Origin: Pararhodobacter sp. CCB-MM2
Lineage (GTDB): Bacteria; Pseudomonadota; Alphaproteobacteria; Rhodobacterales; Rhodobacteraceae
Assembly: GCF_001691415.1 (NCBI RefSeq)
Contig: NZ_LRRR01000003.1
Coordinates: 186,001 to 250,000, forward strand
Reading direction: 5' to 3'
DNA: 64,000 bases
The notes beneath the pieces were generated by a model that made no database searches, was not told the DNA's origin, and was given only the letters and a program-made list of their open reading frames with translations. Below are positions 61,369-64,000 of this stretch, piece after piece (position 1 is the stretch's first letter; each line of letters starts with the position of its first letter). The translations under genes and the position numbers were made by a program.

Positions 61369-62898
61369 GTGAAGGGCCCGCATAACCTCTGGCGGCTGAT
61401 CCGCACCGGCGCGACCTTCGAGCGGACGGGCGCGATGCGCACCGTGCTGGAGGCGATGAATGTGCCGCCGCGCCTGCGCTTTGTCGCGCGGGTCATGGGC
61501 TGGCCCTTTGCCTGGCTCGGGCTGAAGGGCGATCCCGCTTTGCCGCCGGTGACGCGCGCGATCACTGCGCTGGGCCCGGCCTATATCAAGTTCGGACAGA
61601 TCCTCTCGACCCGGCCGGATATCGTCGGGCTCGAGCTGGCCAATCAGCTGCGCTACCTGCAGGATCAGCTGCCGCCTTTCCCGATGGCGCAGGCCCGCGC
61701 CAGCATCGAGGCCGAGCTGGAGCAGCCGGTCGACGTGCTGTTCTCGTCCTTCTCCGAGCCCGTCGCCGCGGCCTCGATCGCACAGGTGCACCGCGCCCGC
61801 ATGGCCGAGACCGGTGAGGAAGTCGCCGTGAAAGTGCTGCGCCCCGGCATCGCCCGTGCCTTCCGCCGCGACATCGACGCCTTCTATTTCGCTGCCGGGA
61901 TGATCGAACGGCTGGTGCCCTTCACCCGCCGCCTGCGCCCCACGGATGTGATCGCGCATTTCGAAGGCGTGGTGATGGGCGAGCTGGATCTGCGGCTGGA
62001 AACCGCCGCGGCGGCTGAGTTTGCCGCGAATACCGAAGGCGATTCGGGCTTCCGCGTGCCTCGGCCGATCTGGCACCTTTCGGGGCGCAATGTGATGACG
62101 CTGGGCTGGGCCGAAGGGGCCTCGCTGGGCGACAATGACGCGATCGACGCGCTGGGCGTGGATCGCGATGAGCTGGGCGAGCGCGTGCTGCAGCTGTTCC
62201 TCAAGCACGCGCTGCGCGACGGGTATTTCCATGCCGACATGCATCAGGGCAACCTGAAGGTCGGCGCGAATGGCGACCTCATTGCCTATGATTTCGGGAT
62301 CATGGGTGTGCTGGATGAATACACTCGCCGGGTCTATGCCGAGATCCTGTTCGGTTTCATCCGCAAGGATTACCGGCGTGTGGCCGAGGTGCATTTCGAA
62401 GCGGGTTACGTCCCGGCCGACCGCGATGTCGAGGAATTCGCCCGGGCCCTGCGGGCGGTCGGCGAGCCGATCTTCGGCATGGATGCGACCCGGATCTCGA
62501 TGGCGCGGCTGCTCAACTACCTGTTCGAGGTGACCGAGCGCTTCGGCATGCAGACCCGGACCGAGCTCATCCTGTTGCAACGCACAATGGTGGTGGTCGA
62601 AGGCGTGGCGCGGTCGCTGAATCCGTCGATCAATATCTGGCATGTCGCCCAGCCGGTGGTCGAGGAATACATCCGCACGAACCTCGGCCCGCGGGCGTTG
62701 ATCCGCGATATCGGCCGCGCGGCGATGGTGCTGTCGCGCTTCGGCCCGCATCTGCCGGGGGTGGTGGATGAGGCCCTGCTGCGCCTGCGCGAACCGGTTG
62801 CACCGCCGCCAGCGCCCCGCAGCACGGCGCCGCTGGCGTGGTTCGTGGCCGGGGCCGCCGTGAGCTGGGCCTTGTTCCTGACGCTGTTGGTGTTCTGA
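61369..62898 (+). CDS. ubiB: Ubiquinone biosynthesis protein UbiB (ABC1/ADCK atypical kinase)
   Basis: 509 residues. The ABC1 kinase-like core has GPAYIKFGQILSTRPDIVG (KxGQ motif), PVAAASIAQVHRA (Ala-rich loop), VAVKVLRPGI, FHADMHQGNL (catalytic Asp-Asn) and LIAYDFGIMG (DFG-like). Two C-terminal hydrophobic helices (about residues 468-509, with LAWFVAGAAVSWALFLTLLV) anchor it in the membrane. It helps extract lipid intermediates for ubiquinone synthesis. GTG start, directly after ubiE. Confidence 0.96.
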   Translation: MKGPHNLWRLIRTGATFERTGAMRTVLEAMNVPPRLRFVARVMGWPFAWLGLKGDPALPPVTRAITALGPAYIKFGQILSTRPDIVGLELANQLRYLQDQLPPFPMAQARASIEAELEQPVDVLFSSFSEPVAAASIAQVHRARMAETGEEVAVKVLRPGIARAFRRDIDAFYFAAGMIERLVPFTRRLRPTDVIAHFEGVVMGELDLRLETAAAAEFAANTEGDSGFRVPRPIWHLSGRNVMTLGWAEGASLGDNDAIDALGVDRDELGERVLQLFLKHALRDGYFHADMHQGNLKVGANGDLIAYDFGIMGVLDEYTRRVYAEILFGFIRKDYRRVAEVHFEAGYVPADRDVEEFARALRAVGEPIFGMDATRISMARLLNYLFEVTERFGMQTRTELILLQRTMVVVEGVARSLNPSINIWHVAQPVVEEYIRTNLGPRALIRDIGRAAMVLSRFGPHLPGVVDEALLRLREPVAPPPAPRSTAPLAWFVAGAAVSWALFLTLLVF

Positions 62899-62990
62899 GA
62901 CACGGGGACGGCTGGCGCTGTCGTCGATCGACCGGGAGGGGTTTCGCCCTCGTCCGGCAGCCCTCCGGGCAGCAGGCCTCGCGCGACCGG

Positions 62991-63017
62991 GCGCGCCGCG
63001 CCTTCGGCACGGCGCGC
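62991..63017. terminator. Hairpin between convergent ubiB and flgD
   Basis: GCGCGCCG (62991-62998), loop region with TTCG, CGGCGCGC (63010-63017). Very stable but without a U run, so termination is inferred. The gap also contains GGGGTTTCGCCCTC near 62939, which recurs right after folC (3340-3353) as a short repeat. Confidence 0.45.
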
Positions 63018-63108
63018 AACGCCCGTGGGAGCCGCGGCGAGTAGCCGGTCGGCGCAGGCTCGTGGGGCGCGCGGATCGGCCTCAGGTTCCGGCCAATGCC
63101 AGGCGTTC

Positions 63109-63762
63109 TCAGCCCACCGGGCGCCGCAGGCCGGTGACGCTGGAGCTGTCGACATAGAAGCCGCCCGGCAGCACCAACATCGTTGCGCCCCCTTCGTAGC
63201 GGGCTTCCATGATCTCGACATAGGCGGCGACCGGCGAGGTATCGAGCGTCTCGCCATTGAGTTTCGATTCGATCTCGAAGGTATAGGAGCCGTCCGGCAG
63301 GGGGTTGCCGCTCGAATCCGTGCCGTCCCAGCTGTAGCTCAGGCCTTCGGGGTCGATCGACCGGTTGTCGACGATCACGCCATTGCTGTCGCGCACGATC
63401 AGCGTGACCTCGTCGGCACCGAGCGCCGGGTCCGGCGTCAGCTCGACGGGCGAGCCGTCGAAATAGGCGCCGCCATAGATGCGGGCTTCCATGCCGACCC
63501 AGTTCCCGAGGTCCGACAGGCCCGTCTGGCTCATCATCGCGCCAAGCAACTGGTTGGTATAGGTCGCTTGTTCCACGCCGGCGAAGGTGGCCAGCTGGAC
63601 GGCAAAGTCCGAGGCTTCCATCGGGTTGAGCGGGTCCTGATTCTGCATCTGCGTGGTCAGCATCTGCAGGAAGGTGATGTAATCCGTCTGCTCGGAGGCG
63701 GTGGGGGTGCTGGCCGAGGACGAGGACGAATAGGTGCCGTAGGCGGATGAGGTAACTTCCAT
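63109..63762 (-). CDS. flgD: Flagellar hook capping protein FlgD
   Basis: 217 residues. The N-terminal signature YITFLQMLTTQMQNQDPLNP with MEASDFAVQLATFAGVEQAT is the FlgD family mark; the rest holds the FlgD Ig-like and tudor-like domains (LIVRDSNGVIVDNRSI and SWDGTDSSGNPLPDGSYTFE). It caps the growing hook and guides FlgE assembly. A Ser-rich stretch at residues 12-20 precedes the conserved part. It follows fliK on the same strand with 9 bases between them. Confidence 0.96.
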   Translation of the reverse strand: MEVTSSAYGTYSSSSSASTPTASEQTDYITFLQMLTTQMQNQDPLNPMEASDFAVQLATFAGVEQATYTNQLLGAMMSQTGLSDLGNWVGMEARIYGGAYFDGSPVELTPDPALGADEVTLIVRDSNGVIVDNRSIDPEGLSYSWDGTDSSGNPLPDGSYTFEIESKLNGETLDTSPVAAYVEIMEARYEGGATMLVLPGGFYVDSSSVTGLRRPVG

Positions 63763-63771
63763 GAGATCCTC

Positions 63772-64000
63772 TCAGAGGCGAAGGTCGAGGGAATCGCGGG
63801 CGCCGAGGCGCTGCGCGGGTTGCGAGGGCGCGCTGGGCGCCGATCCTTGGGTGTCGGTGGCGCGGGTGGACAGGAAGCTGCCCCCCTCGCCGCCGCGTTG
63901 AGCGTTCGAGTTCTGATTCTGCGCGCCGGTCCATCCCTGGTCCTGCGTGCCTTGCCCGGAGAAGCGCAGCGTCAGGTTCTCATGCCCCATGTTGCGCAGG
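63772..64000 (-). CDS. fliK: Flagellar hook-length control protein FliK, C-terminal end (partial)
   Basis: The last 75 or so residues of a gene that begins beyond the window. The frame reads LRNMGHENLTLRFSGQGTQD, then a Gln/Gly/Ser/Ala-rich, unstructured tail to a TAA or TGA stop at 63772. The segment around GHENLTLRF is the end of the FliK C-terminal domain, which switches export from hook to filament proteins. Its place beside flgD supports this. Assigned from a short fragment. Confidence 0.75.
   Translation of the reverse strand, partial: LRNMGHENLTLRFSGQGTQDQGWTGAQNQNSNAQRGGEGGSFLSTRATDTQGSAPSAPSQPAQRLGARDSLDLRL

Overview
The window looks like chromosomal DNA of a GC-rich alphaproteobacterium of the order Rhodobacterales (Rhodobacter/Paracoccus relatives). 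The reasons are the F0-only ATP synthase operon with a duplicated b subunit (atpI-atpB-atpE-atpF'-atpF), the block mutM/ubiE-ubiB next to enoyl-CoA hydratase-rpsT-dnaA-dnaN-recF-gyrB, and several small secreted proteins typical of this order. The genus cannot be fixed from the sequence alone. No tRNA, rRNA, CRISPR array, intact insertion sequence or recognisable replication origin was found.

Layout. 1-9.4 kb: 3' end of tag, a CPBP protease, accD-folC, an ArsR-type regulator with a palindromic operator, the F0 operon, and the two halves of MnmC-like tRNA modification encoded divergently. 9.4-24.8 kb: a secreted protein, a GMC oxidoreductase, smc, a double-GNAT protein, a ten-helix membrane protein plus a periplasmic DsrE protein preceded by two sulfide-type (SqrR/BigR) operators, hpd with a divergent Lrp regulator, fmt, and a cluster of three peptide deformylase paralogues (one with its active site lost) around an FAD monooxygenase. 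24.9-28.9 kb: a PatB/MalY-type C-S lyase, a hypothetical protein, a glutathionyl-hydroquinone reductase, then an AT-richer stretch with a small DUF6455 gene and decayed reading frames.

29-39.2 kb is the main accessory region. A TRAP importer (DctM, DctQ, DctP) is divergent from an IclR regulator, which is followed by a tight, mostly overlapping gene run: SCP-x-type thiolase, acyl-CoA ligase, a protein with two PPC (DUF296) domains, an SDR, an unrecognised protein and a second SDR. Two near-identical TCCA-N5-TGGA operators lie in the divergent promoter region. This reads as a substrate-induced pathway that imports an organic (2-oxo or carboxylic) acid, activates it to a CoA ester and degrades it by thiolysis; the substrate is unknown.

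39.5-48.7 kb carries amine and amino-acid catabolism: a LysR regulator, a dimethylglycine/sarcosine dehydrogenase-like flavoprotein with a GcvT domain, a DHDPS-family aldolase, a GlpO/PuuB-like amine oxidase, an Asp/Glu racemase-like protein, a class I glutamine amidotransferase and another LysR. Gene fragments (XRE-cupin regulator, SDR) lie in the gaps, a sign of recent remodelling. 48.9-64 kb returns to core genes: gyrB, a small TetR-GFA-DUF6958 operon, VOC-recF, dnaN, dnaA, rpsT, enoyl-CoA hydratase, mutM, ubiE-ubiB, and the flagellar genes flgD and fliK (partial).

Across the window a family of modular palindromic intergenic repeats (three full copies and one half copy) sits at gene 3' ends and probably provides terminators.
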